Of a DNA stretch of 41,044 nt, positions 1 to 8,151 are shown piece after piece. This DNA is from Bacteroidota bacterium (GTDB lineage Bacteria; Bacteroidota; Bacteroidia; AKYH767-A; 2013-40CM-41-45): assembly GCA_003389385.1 (NCBI GenBank), contig QQVM01000018.1, forward strand, positions 1 to 41,044, given 5' to 3'. The stretch's first letter is position 1. The number at the start of each line of letters is the position of its first letter. Under the pieces are notes generated by a model. That model searched no databases and was not told where the DNA came from. It saw only the letters and a program-made list of their open reading frames with translations. Both the position numbers and the translations under genes were made by a program.

Positions 1-1887
1 CGATACCATATTTTCTACTGGCTTTATTGCCTTTCCTTTGTTTTTCCACACCGAATAATACCATCTGTAAGCCCAACTGTTGATATTTCCGGCATATGTT
101 TTCAGCAGCTGGTTAGAAAAGTACTTTCTGTGATCTTGTTCCTGAAAAATTTCATTTAATAATCCGGCATTATACTGTGCCTGAAATTCATTCATATTAT
201 AATCAAAGTACTTCCAGGCTCTGCTCCAGCTTGCCCAGCCCCATGGATGACAAAGTCTGGAAAAATAGTATGAGCCCTCAAAGTTGAATTTTTTTCTCTG
301 GATGTAATTGCTTCCGTTTATGTGAAATATCGAGTGGTCATCTCGGTATTTTTCCAGCATCTGGGCAGAAAACCTGAAGAAGTCGGCATCTGCAATGCAG
401 TCGTCTTCCAGAATGATACCTTCTTTCACCGACTTAAAAAACCAGGTAATTGCACTGCTGACAGCTACCTGTGTGGATAAATTCTCATCCCGGTACAGCT
501 TGTGAATCTCACATTCCCAATCTATCTCTTCAATAAGTTCTCTTGTTTGCCTGCATAAGCTGATATCTTCTTCATTGTTTTTTCTGGGTCCGTCTGCAGC
601 CACATACAAGACTCTGGGTTTAATCTGCCTGAGCTTGTCGAGAGATTGTTTGGTAAGCTTAGGCCTGTTGAAAATCAGAAATAGAATAGGAACATGAAAG
701 CGTTTGCTGTCATTCTTCTGCTTTTCAAATTCACGTATGATAGAAATAAAATTGTTTGCATATTCACTTTTGCGAGAATCAATGATGGCTTTGGCCGAAT
801 TCTCAAGTTCAATATCCGGACCCTCCTGAGAATTAGTCCAGCAGTTTTTCATTTTTTCAGCGAGGTCTGTGGGGTCATTTCTTTTAAAGTATGTAACCTT
901 TGGCGGGTTTTGCTCCTTGTGTACGTCTATGTCGGAAAGTATGCATTGCTTTCCAATAGATTTGCATTCTTCAACTGTGGTGCTCCATCCTTCAAATAAG
1001 GAAGGATTGAGTACTGCAATGGATTGTCTGATCAGCATATAAACATCAGAATGTTCAACAAGACCTAAAATGTGAACCTGACCTTGTAGTCCAAGTCTGA
1101 CAATTTTCTTTTCAAGTTCCTGGTAATGTTCTTTGTATCTGTAATCAGTCAGGTTCCCCGTACAAACAACTGTGGCTTCAATACCTTCGTTCTTCAGTTT
1201 GTGCAGGGCTTGAAAAACCAATTCGTGATTCTTGTGTCTCCAGAACTGATTAGGCAGATAGAAGAACTTGGATGGAATTCCATACTTCTGCATGAGGTAT
1301 GCCGGATCGCTTTCCCAAATTCCTGAAGGAACATTTGCGACAAAATTTGATATCCTGCATTTGTCAGCATAGTCTGGCTCAAAGTTTTTCAGGTCTTTGA
1401 GTGCATCACGGCTGCTGAGGATGATAATGTCTGCCTGTCTGATTCCTCTTCTGAATTTTTGATTTCTTTCTTCAAGTTGCTGTTCAGTAAATAGCTCAGG
1501 CAAGTGCAAATGCTGAAAATCAGGAATCCAATATAGTTTTATCAGCTCATTACCGGCATAAAGGTGAGCCTGGTTATTAGTGAAAATTACATTTAATCTG
1601 TCACCTTTGAACTTTTCCAGTTTTCTGTTGAGCTTCCTGTTGTATCCATACAGTAACATGGAAAACTTATAGCGAATTGAATTAAGAGCTCTGAAAAGGG
1701 GAGAAGCGAGAATATTCAACTTCCCTTCCTTACCCGAACTATCTTTGATCTCATCCAGATTGTTAACAAGGATCACGCGAATGTCGTCCCTTGTTATAAG
1801 AGCGTCAATAAGATTGGAAATATATGTGATCCCGCCGGTCCATGATTTACCACCCATCACCGGAAGGATGATGTTAATCCTGTGCAT
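1..1887 (-). CDS. Two-domain glycosyltransferase: GT4 fused to a GT2-like domain (3'-truncated by window edge)
   Basis: An open frame starts at the ATG at 1885-1887 and stays open for 629 codons to the left edge, so the C-terminus is missing. An in-frame TAG five codons upstream fixes this as the first ATG. Residues about 1-385 read as a GT-B glycosyltransferase of the GT4 type: an N-terminal Gly-rich segment (GGKSWTGGITYIS) and the nucleotide-sugar motif LFEGWSTTVEE near residue 300, which has the EX7E spacing. From about residue 396 a second domain begins (VPILFLIFNRPKL). It has a DGPRKNN segment, an EDD metal-binding-type triad near 492 and WGWASWSRAW near 550. These match the free-standing protein at 3728-4639 motif for motif. 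The protein probably adds two sugars, or adds one and binds another, during cytoplasmic glycan assembly. The gene overlaps the upstream SDR by 14 nt and is the last visible gene of its operon. Domain calls come from motifs only; donor and acceptor are unknown. Confidence 0.85.
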   Translation of the reverse strand, partial: MHRINIILPVMGGKSWTGGITYISNLIDALITRDDIRVILVNNLDEIKDSSGKEGKLNILASPLFRALNSIRYKFSMLLYGYNRKLNRKLEKFKGDRLNVIFTNNQAHLYAGNELIKLYWIPDFQHLHLPELFTEQQLEERNQKFRRGIRQADIIILSSRDALKDLKNFEPDYADKCRISNFVANVPSGIWESDPAYLMQKYGIPSKFFYLPNQFWRHKNHELVFQALHKLKNEGIEATVVCTGNLTDYRYKEHYQELEKKIVRLGLQGQVHILGLVEHSDVYMLIRQSIAVLNPSLFEGWSTTVEECKSIGKQCILSDIDVHKEQNPPKVTYFKRNDPTDLAEKMKNCWTNSQEGPDIELENSAKAIIDSRKSEYANNFISIIREFEKQKNDSKRFHVPILFLIFNRPKLTKQSLDKLRQIKPRVLYVAADGPRKNNEEDISLCRQTRELIEEIDWECEIHKLYRDENLSTQVAVSSAITWFFKSVKEGIILEDDCIADADFFRFSAQMLEKYRDDHSIFHINGSNYIQRKKFNFEGSYYFSRLCHPWGWASWSRAWKYFDYNMNEFQAQYNAGLLNEIFQEQDHRKYFSNQLLKTYAGNINSWAYRWYYSVWKNKGKAIKPVENMVS

Positions 1888-2821
1888 TGCTTTTAATTTC
1901 AGCTAGAGCCTCGGCCAATGCCTGTTCTACGCTGTGTTCTGGTTTCCATCCCGTCATTCCTTTCGCCTTACTGATATTCGCCTTTTGATTTTTACGGTCA
2001 TTTTTCCTCATTCTGGCGGGATCCTGAATGACTTCAATTTTATGTCCGTGAATTTTTCCAATGATTTTTACCAGATCCAATACGCTGTATTCTTCAGGTG
2101 AGCCAAGGTTAAAAACTTCATAAGCTTTTTCATGCGAACAGGTTCCTGTACGGAATATCCCCATCGCTGTATCCCTGACATGAATGTAGCTTCTCTTCGT
2201 ATCCAGATTTCCCAGACTAATGCTTACCGGTCCGTCCTGAAGCTGATCGAGAATGTCTGGAACAAGATGCCTGTTTGTCTCCCTAGGGCCGATGGTGTTA
2301 AAGATTCTGCATGAGACTCCCTGAAAGTGATTCCTCCTGACATGCATTTCCAGTAGATTTTCAGCAGCAAATTTTGAAATAGAATAGACATCTATTGGAG
2401 TTGCCGGAGTGCTGTCTTCCAGTAGCTCGCTGAAATCAGTTGAATACACGGCACCTGTTGAAGCCAGAACAACTTTCTTCACGCCTGATGCCTTGGATGC
2501 CATGAATACATTTTCTGATCCGCTGATATTTATTACAATAGCTTTGGCAGGTTCATTCTCGCAAGTAGGAATATGATGCAGAGCTGCCAGATGAAAGACG
2601 ATTTCAGGTTGAAACCTGATCATGATATCACTAATGGCAGCGTAATCCAGTATGTCAGCTTCTGCAACTTCCAAATTGGGATTATCATTCTGCAGGAAAT
2701 CTGTTCTTCCCAAACTGAAATTGTCTATCACACAAACCTTGAAGGCATTGGCAAGAAGGATGTCTGATAAATGAGAGCCGATAAAACCCGCTCCACCGGT
2801 GATTACTGCTTTTTTCATCAT
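1874..2821 (-). CDS. NAD-dependent epimerase/dehydratase (extended SDR), nucleotide-sugar modifying
   Basis: This is an extended short-chain dehydrogenase that should act on an NDP-sugar in the cytoplasm. The mature start has the Rossmann motif GGAGFIGSHL within the first 20 residues. The catalytic pair lies in YSISK, followed by the AAENLL helix usual in UDP-glucose 4-epimerase and dehydratase relatives. The frame stays open upstream to 2917, but that would add 32 residues overlapping the upstream methyltransferase and preceding the Rossmann strand. I therefore place the start at the paired ATGs at 2816-2821, giving 314-315 residues, normal for the family. The gene lies 28 nt after the methyltransferase stop and overlaps the next gene by 14 nt. 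Epimerase, dehydratase and reductase roles cannot be separated by eye; 4-epimerase or 4-reductase is most likely. Confidence 0.85.
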   Translation of the reverse strand: MMKKAVITGGAGFIGSHLSDILLANAFKVCVIDNFSLGRTDFLQNDNPNLEVAEADILDYAAISDIMIRFQPEIVFHLAALHHIPTCENEPAKAIVINISGSENVFMASKASGVKKVVLASTGAVYSTDFSELLEDSTPATPIDVYSISKFAAENLLEMHVRRNHFQGVSCRIFNTIGPRETNRHLVPDILDQLQDGPVSISLGNLDTKRSYIHVRDTAMGIFRTGTCSHEKAYEVFNLGSPEEYSVLDLVKIIGKIHGHKIEVIQDPARMRKNDRKNQKANISKAKGMTGWKPEHSVEQALAEALAEIKSNAQD

Positions 2822-2849
2822 AAAAGGCCAGTTCTGAGCCCCGGTAAAA

Positions 2850-3728
2850 TTAATTTTTAATACTGATAAAACTATACATCCGGCCCGGAATTCTGCGTTC
2901 ATCTTTAGCACTTCCAAATCTCAGTCGGTTGATTTGTCTGTACAGATTATTTAAGAATTTAAATCTTGCCTGATTCGGTGATTTTTTGCGGAATGCTGCA
3001 TTAAGCTGAAAATCAAGTTCTGTTTCCATAGTCTTTGTATCATGTTTTTTATGCGGAGAGTGGTTGATAGCAGATTCCCAATAAGTGTACACTTTGACAA
3101 TTTTGAAGCCGGCAGCTTTCAAGGTGGATGTGTATTCTGCCAATGTATACGCATTTTCTCCTCCGTAAAATTTATGAAATGGGTGTGAGTCTAGGAAATC
3201 CTTCTTGTCAGTATCATTAAAAATCACATGATCCCTCAGATTCAACATGTATCCATCCTTCTTGAGCACTCTGTAGCATTCTGAAACAAACTTGCCGAGG
3301 TCTGCCGCATGATGAAGGCATTGTCTGGTGTGGATTATATCGAATCTGTCATCATCAAAAGGCAACATTTCTCCGCTTGCATTGACTACATCCAATCGGG
3401 AAATGCCAAGACTATTTTTTAATTTTTCTACAGCGCCAGTTCCGGTTTCGTCACTTTTGTCGGGTTCAGCGGCAGTGACAGTGTATCCTTCCATCGCGAA
3501 CGCGCAGGCACTGATTCCGTTTCCGCTGCCAAGATCAAGCAGACTGTTTTTTCTGCCGGGTAGGTTTTGCAGGAGCTTCAATGTTTCTTGAAACTCTTCT
3601 GAATTCCGAAATCTATTCAAGTTGTCCTGAAGGTCAGCTGTGAGATATGAATCGAATATAATTTGACTATATGCCGGATCTCTCCTGAGTTTCAATATTG
3701 TTTCTTCCCAAGTCATTTGATTTTCCAT
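2850..3728 (-). CDS. Class I SAM-dependent methyltransferase
   Basis: This 292-residue protein has a standard Methyltransf_11/25-type core. Motif I is LDLGSGNG at residues 64-71 and an acidic SAM-ribose position follows in AAEPD (86-90). Next come FDIIHTRQCLHH and an ECYRVLKKDGYML segment, the usual post-motif strand and helix. The C-terminal third is basic and does not match anything I recognise. Its first base overlaps the stop of the upstream glycosyltransferase (TAATG), which implies translational coupling in the polysaccharide operon. The likely role is O-methylation of a sugar or glycan end, but the substrate cannot be read from the sequence. Confidence 0.85.
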   Translation of the reverse strand: MENQMTWEETILKLRRDPAYSQIIFDSYLTADLQDNLNRFRNSEEFQETLKLLQNLPGRKNSLLDLGSGNGISACAFAMEGYTVTAAEPDKSDETGTGAVEKLKNSLGISRLDVVNASGEMLPFDDDRFDIIHTRQCLHHAADLGKFVSECYRVLKKDGYMLNLRDHVIFNDTDKKDFLDSHPFHKFYGGENAYTLAEYTSTLKAAGFKIVKVYTYWESAINHSPHKKHDTKTMETELDFQLNAAFRKKSPNQARFKFLNNLYRQINRLRFGSAKDERRIPGRMYSFISIKN

Positions 3729-4639
3729 TAGCTTCCGAAAATGCGCGTTAATTTCATTCCAAACCTGTCCGTGATGGAAGGATTATAAAACCGTTTCAGG
3801 GATTTCTCGAGCCCTCTTTGTATTTCCGGATTTAAGTCGATAGTTTCAGGAAATTTATATTCGTTGTTGCCTTTTCCACGTAATTTCATTCTGGGATACA
3901 TGGCAGCTGAATTATAATGTGCACCACTACCTTCCATTCCCTCATTGATGATGTATGAACTGGAAGGGTAGAGTGATAGACCCTTATTTAAGAAAACAGA
4001 TGCATACCAACGTATGGCCCATGAATCGGATTTGCCAGCCAGTGTGTGCTTCAGCAGATGGAAGTATGGATATGCTCCATTCATATCGAATTTTTCCTCA
4101 AGCTTTCTTTCAGTGATTATATCGTGCAACTGTTGTGCATTTCTGTTCATCTGCTTCCATGCACGGCTCCAAGTGCTCCAGCCCCAGCAAAAGACCGATG
4201 GAGATAAAAAATACTCAGGCCATTTGTTCCTGTGAGGAAACATGAAACCACAGGTTTGCATCACCTTTTCTTCGTGCTTATAGCGCTCTAATGCTGCATT
4301 TGAGTATTTTAAAAAAGCAGGATGGCAAACCAAATCGTCTTCCATGACGATCACTTTTCCGAATTTGTCAAGGCATTCATCAAGTCCATCCGAAATTGAT
4401 GCTGATAGGCCTTTGTTTTTCTCTTGCCGGATTATTTCTTTTTTACCTTTAAAATCGAAATCCGATACAAGAGTTTGTACTTTATTCGTCAAGATTTTAT
4501 CAGCATCAGATTTAGGACCATCCGAAAAGATGATTAGAAGAGTGTCTTGCGCACCATCACAATTGTTTAATGCCTCCAATGCTTTTTTAGCATGGTCTGG
4601 TCTGTTATAAACGAACAATGCGACAGGTGCCGTTTTCAT
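3728..4639 (-). CDS. GT2-like nucleotide-diphospho-sugar transferase
   Basis: A 303-residue glycosyltransferase with a GT-A style fold. It opens with VALFVYNRPDH (about 6-16), has SDGPKSD near 39-45, the EDD metal-binding triad at 100-102, and the family hallmark CWGWSTWSRAW at 151-161, followed by SDSWAIRWYASV. The same series of motifs appears in the C-terminal half of the fusion protein at 1-1887, so the two are paralogous domains. Such proteins are common in O-antigen and capsule loci, but donor and acceptor are undefined. The start overlaps the asnB stop by four nucleotides (ATGA), and the stop overlaps the downstream methyltransferase start by one, so the three genes are translationally coupled. 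Confidence 0.85.
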   Translation of the reverse strand: MKTAPVALFVYNRPDHAKKALEALNNCDGAQDTLLIIFSDGPKSDADKILTNKVQTLVSDFDFKGKKEIIRQEKNKGLSASISDGLDECLDKFGKVIVMEDDLVCHPAFLKYSNAALERYKHEEKVMQTCGFMFPHRNKWPEYFLSPSVFCWGWSTWSRAWKQMNRNAQQLHDIITERKLEEKFDMNGAYPYFHLLKHTLAGKSDSWAIRWYASVFLNKGLSLYPSSSYIINEGMEGSGAHYNSAAMYPRMKLRGKGNNEYKFPETIDLNPEIQRGLEKSLKRFYNPSITDRFGMKLTRIFGS

Positions 4640-6519
4640 GCGAACTGGTTTTTATTGTTCAGCCACCAGGTTAAGTGGACAGAAGGCCAAAGTAGTGAAG
4701 CCTCGTAAAAGCTATCGTTCTGCCCATTGATGAATGCTGTCCATTTTTGCTTTAATTTCTTTCCGTCAAAATACTCAGATTGTAAATAAGTATCAGAATT
4801 TATGACAGACTCCATGAATGATTTCAGATCACCCTTAAACCATTCAACCATTGGAGCATTGAATCCAAGTTTATTTTTATCAAGCCTTGTACTGTCAGGA
4901 ACAATGCCTTTCATGGCTTCTCTTAAAACCAGCTTAGTGTAACCTTTGCCTGTTTTGGAATCCTGGGGTAATGAAAACAGAAATTCTACCACGCGATAAT
5001 CCATAAATGGCATCCTGCATTCAACCCCGCTTGCCATGGAGCATCTGTCAAACTGGTTCAGAATGGCCGGGAGCGGACTGGTGAAAAATTGTCTGTACAG
5101 ACTCAGATCGAAGGGATCACTGAAATACCGCTCTCTTCTTGCTGGAGGAAGCTCTTCGTTAATACGGTCTGAAATATCAATCAGTTTGCCTCCTTTCAAT
5201 TTGGTACGAGCAGAGTCTTTCATCAGATTCCACAGAATGGTTCTGGAAAGTTTTTTGGAACTCCATTGCGGACTTTCTCCCTGACTGGCATATACATTAT
5301 AGACATCCAGCATTCTCGGAATATTGAATCTTCTGAAAGCAGAAAGAAATGCAGCCTGAAGACAATTATATCCTCCGAGCATTTCGTCAGGACCTTGCCC
5401 GTCGAGTGTTACTTTAAAACCTGCAGATGATATTGATTTATATAGTTGCCATATTGGTATAAATGCCATTGAATGCATTGGTCCGTCGCAGGCTTTCATG
5501 GCTGATTCAAGCATACTTGTGTCGGGAGACAAAATGTCAACAATGTTTAGTGTGTTTCCTACTGAGCGGCTCAGTGCTTCCGCTTTTTTTCGCTCATCAA
5601 TCTGGCTACCCGGAAATGAAGCGATGAAGCTCTCATGGGCATAGTGTACAAATCTGCTTTCCTGCGGATCTGTTTTTATTTGATGCAGGAGACAGGTAAT
5701 GCTGCTGCTGTCAAGTCCGCCAGATAAACATGTAGCAATTTTGACGTCACTTCTCAGCCTCAGTTTACAAGAATCTGATAGTAATTCCTGCAATTCAATG
5801 GCCTGATTGCTAAGAGTCGAGGGAGTTTCTCTGTGTTTAAGGTCGTACCATCTGCGTGGCATAAAATCTTCAGCGCTGATCCTGATTCGGTATCCTCCGG
5901 GAAGTGCTTTCACATTCTTTAAGTAAGTACTTTCCGAGCCATGGTATTCAAAACCTGCTTGTGCTATACTTTTCATTACGGCAGTATCCGGCTCAGCAGC
6001 GCTTCCAAGCAAAGAATGAATGGTTTTAATTTCTGATGCGAAAAAAAACTCTCCATTATTATACTTATAGTAGAGAGGCTTGATTCCAAATCGGTCACGT
6101 GCGAGAAAAAGGTTCTTTTCTTGCGTGTCGTAGATTGCAAAGGCCCACATGCCATTGAACTTGTGCAACATGGCTTCACCCCATTCACGGAATGAGGCAA
6201 GAATCACTTCGGTGTCTGTTTCTGTTCTGAATAAATGTCCTTTGGATTCAAGTTCTATTTTTAATTCAACAAAATTGAAAATCTCGCCGTTATGAATGAT
6301 CACATATCTGCCATCATGACTGATCATTGGCTGATTTCCTTCCGCCCTCGGATCAAGGATTGAAAGACGTCGATGTACAAAAAGTAAATTGCCTGTTTCA
6401 TTGTGCCAGGTTCCTATACCATCAGGTCCTCTGTGTTGTAATGCCCTGTCAATTCTGTGAATGTTGTTATTGTCCACAGACTTTCCATTTGTATTGAATA
6501 TTCCTGCAATTCCGCACAT
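4636..6519 (-). CDS. asnB: Asparagine synthase-like glutamine-dependent amidotransferase
   Basis: A 627-residue class B asparagine synthetase homologue. Cys2 follows the initiator Met (MCGIAGIF) and is the N-terminal nucleophile of the glutaminase domain. RRLSILD and HNGEIFN support the same domain, which covers about 1-210. The synthetase domain has the ATP pyrophosphatase loop SGGLDSSS near residues 264-271 and LDGQGPDEMLGGY near 375. In asparagine synthesis the enzyme makes Asn from Asp, Gln and ATP. Inside a polysaccharide operon, homologues are usually thought to amidate a sugar carboxylate such as a uronic acid, and I infer that here. It lies 3 nt after the GT2 stop and overlaps the downstream gene by 4 nt. 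A true housekeeping asparagine synthetase remains possible. Confidence 0.92.
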   Translation of the reverse strand: MCGIAGIFNTNGKSVDNNNIHRIDRALQHRGPDGIGTWHNETGNLLFVHRRLSILDPRAEGNQPMISHDGRYVIIHNGEIFNFVELKIELESKGHLFRTETDTEVILASFREWGEAMLHKFNGMWAFAIYDTQEKNLFLARDRFGIKPLYYKYNNGEFFFASEIKTIHSLLGSAAEPDTAVMKSIAQAGFEYHGSESTYLKNVKALPGGYRIRISAEDFMPRRWYDLKHRETPSTLSNQAIELQELLSDSCKLRLRSDVKIATCLSGGLDSSSITCLLHQIKTDPQESRFVHYAHESFIASFPGSQIDERKKAEALSRSVGNTLNIVDILSPDTSMLESAMKACDGPMHSMAFIPIWQLYKSISSAGFKVTLDGQGPDEMLGGYNCLQAAFLSAFRRFNIPRMLDVYNVYASQGESPQWSSKKLSRTILWNLMKDSARTKLKGGKLIDISDRINEELPPARRERYFSDPFDLSLYRQFFTSPLPAILNQFDRCSMASGVECRMPFMDYRVVEFLFSLPQDSKTGKGYTKLVLREAMKGIVPDSTRLDKNKLGFNAPMVEWFKGDLKSFMESVINSDTYLQSEYFDGKKLKQKWTAFINGQNDSFYEASLLWPSVHLTWWLNNKNQFA

Positions 6520-6522
6520 ATA

Positions 6523-7404
6523 TCACAATCCGGTTAGGGCATGAAAGTAATACCTTACAAGACCTTTGGGTTTTACCTCGAATTTATTTCTAAAAACCCT
6601 GATCAGTCTTTTGATGATGGAAAACTTTTGATTCATGCTAAGGCGGACTGACTTTGAAATATATGAAAAATATTTCGCTGCATGGCGCTCATATGAGTAT
6701 CGTTCATTTGAGCGAATAATTCCTTCTTTGATATACCTGGCTGTTCTTTGTTCATTGCTTTCCTTTCGTTCAGCTCTGATACCTAATCCCGGAACAGCAA
6801 GATGCCTGATATGTCCGCAAACAGCCATATGAAAAATCAGCAAATGGTCGAATCCAATCACTTGCTGAAACGGTATCTCCCTGGCCCATTTCGTTCTCAT
6901 TATTCCGTAGGTAGCAAAACAGCTAAATGTATTATTTGCCACCTTTTCAAGTGCATCCAGTTTTTGCAATCCTGATGTATCTAGATCATCTTCCAGTTTT
7001 GAACTTCCGTATTCGGTTTTGCCGTTTTCATTCAACTGTAAACAATCCGGATAAATGAGTGAGATGCTTTCGTCTGAATCTAGCTTGCTGATTGCCTGGT
7101 TCGGGTAGTCAGCAAATAGTATGTCATGTCCCCCTAGCCACATAAAATATTCAGTTTCACATTGCTGTACCAGGTTGCGGAAATGTTCTATCACCGGAAT
7201 TTTCTCATCACGCAGGAGCAACTTGATTCTGTTGTCACCTTCACAAATGGATTTGATGATTTCCCTGCTTCGGTCAGAAGATGCATTTTCAGATACCACA
7301 AGACATACTTCATCGGAAAGTGCTGTGATTGCAGACTTCAGTGTCTGCTCAATGAATTTTTCTTCGTTATGAACTGGAACCGCAATGGTTAAGCGTGGGT
7401 GCAT
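6523..7404 (-). CDS. Glycosyltransferase family 2
   Basis: A 293-residue inverting GT-A glycosyltransferase. It begins TIAVPVHNEEKFIEQTL (residues 6-22), the classic GT2 first strand. VVSENASSD at 36-44 carries the nucleotide-binding Asp. WLGGHD (89-94) stands at the DXD position, with Gly-Gly-His-Asp instead of the usual DDD or DAD. The C-terminal part is basic (KSVRLSMNQKF, IKRLIRVFRNKF), suggesting peripheral contact with the membrane. It should add one sugar to a lipid-linked glycan in the cytoplasm. It lies 5 nt from the upstream CmcI-like gene and 3 nt from asnB. The specific sugar is unknown. Confidence 0.87.
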   Translation of the reverse strand: MHPRLTIAVPVHNEEKFIEQTLKSAITALSDEVCLVVSENASSDRSREIIKSICEGDNRIKLLLRDEKIPVIEHFRNLVQQCETEYFMWLGGHDILFADYPNQAISKLDSDESISLIYPDCLQLNENGKTEYGSSKLEDDLDTSGLQKLDALEKVANNTFSCFATYGIMRTKWAREIPFQQVIGFDHLLIFHMAVCGHIRHLAVPGLGIRAERKESNEQRTARYIKEGIIRSNERYSYERHAAKYFSYISKSVRLSMNQKFSIIKRLIRVFRNKFEVKPKGLVRYYFHALTGL

Positions 7405-7409
7405 TCGCT

Positions 7410-8147
7410 TCAGTGTACTCTTTTTAAATATCCGTCTGGTGCGACCGTAATCAAAAGTTTGTTTTGAATTTCGTAGTCGATAATGAAATCATCTGCAGAC
7501 TTCAAATACTCATGAACTGCAGTTTTAGGATTATTACCGCGTGCCCAGGGTCTGTCATTGTATGTGTCTGCCGGTAAGTCTTCCACAATCGTGTCAAATA
7601 CTACAAGATAGTTTTCTTTGCTGACAAAGCCACTGTACAATTCAAGCTCCTTAAGTACATGCTCATGAGTATGATTGCTATCCAGCACTACCATGATGCT
7701 CTGTTTTCCAAGTGTATGTTCTCTTACTTTCCCGAGTGTCTCTTCACTTACTGATGAACCTTCGATCAGTTTGATTCTCCTGAACATAGGATGCTTTTCA
7801 ATTTCCTTCCTGTTATGTTCCCTGATGTCTATATCAATGCCAAGCACTTCACCATTTCCGCATAGTTCAAGCAGTGATGCATAATAAATCAGTGAGCCTC
7901 CATGTGCAATTCCGGTTTCTATTATAAGGTCAGGTTTGGTTCTCCAGATGATTTCCTGCATGGCTATCATGTCCTGTGGATATTGAATCACAGGTCTGCC
8001 CATCCAGGTGAAATTATAGGAGTATTTTGCTTCTATACTTGCATTCATGAAACTGCTGGCTGTGCGCAGAAGTTCATGATTTGATTCCTGCTCTTTAATC
8101 CTCTCGCTTCTTTCAACTTCAAACTCTCTGACTTTGTTTGTTTCCAT
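7410..8147 (-). CDS. CmcI/cephalosporin hydroxylase-family methyltransferase
   Basis: This 245-residue protein matches the CmcI family (PF04989), Rossmann-fold proteins that include rhamnosyl O-methyltransferases. WMGRPVIQYPQDM (48-60) is followed by LIIETGIAHGGSLIY (74-88), which is SAM motif I, then LGIDIDIREHN (102-112) and VVLDSNHTHEHV near 153. The last of these carries the Asp/His pair expected to bind a metal. The name cephalosporin hydroxylase is historical; in glycan loci, methylation of a sugar hydroxyl is the likelier activity. The gene lies 4 nt downstream of the methyltransferase at 8152-9243 and 5 nt upstream of a GT2, so it belongs to the same transcript. Confidence 0.87.
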   Translation of the reverse strand: METNKVREFEVERSERIKEQESNHELLRTASSFMNASIEAKYSYNFTWMGRPVIQYPQDMIAMQEIIWRTKPDLIIETGIAHGGSLIYYASLLELCGNGEVLGIDIDIREHNRKEIEKHPMFRRIKLIEGSSVSEETLGKVREHTLGKQSIMVVLDSNHTHEHVLKELELYSGFVSKENYLVVFDTIVEDLPADTYNDRPWARGNNPKTAVHEYLKSADDFIIDYEIQNKLLITVAPDGYLKRVH

Positions 8148-8151
8148 TCTG

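Noticed and set aside
694-1382. Short open frames on both strands (694-999 +, 1126-1326 +, 1194-1382 -)
   Set aside because: All lie within the long minus-strand glycosyltransferase frame at 1-1887 in other frames, and their products are low-complexity or unlike any family.
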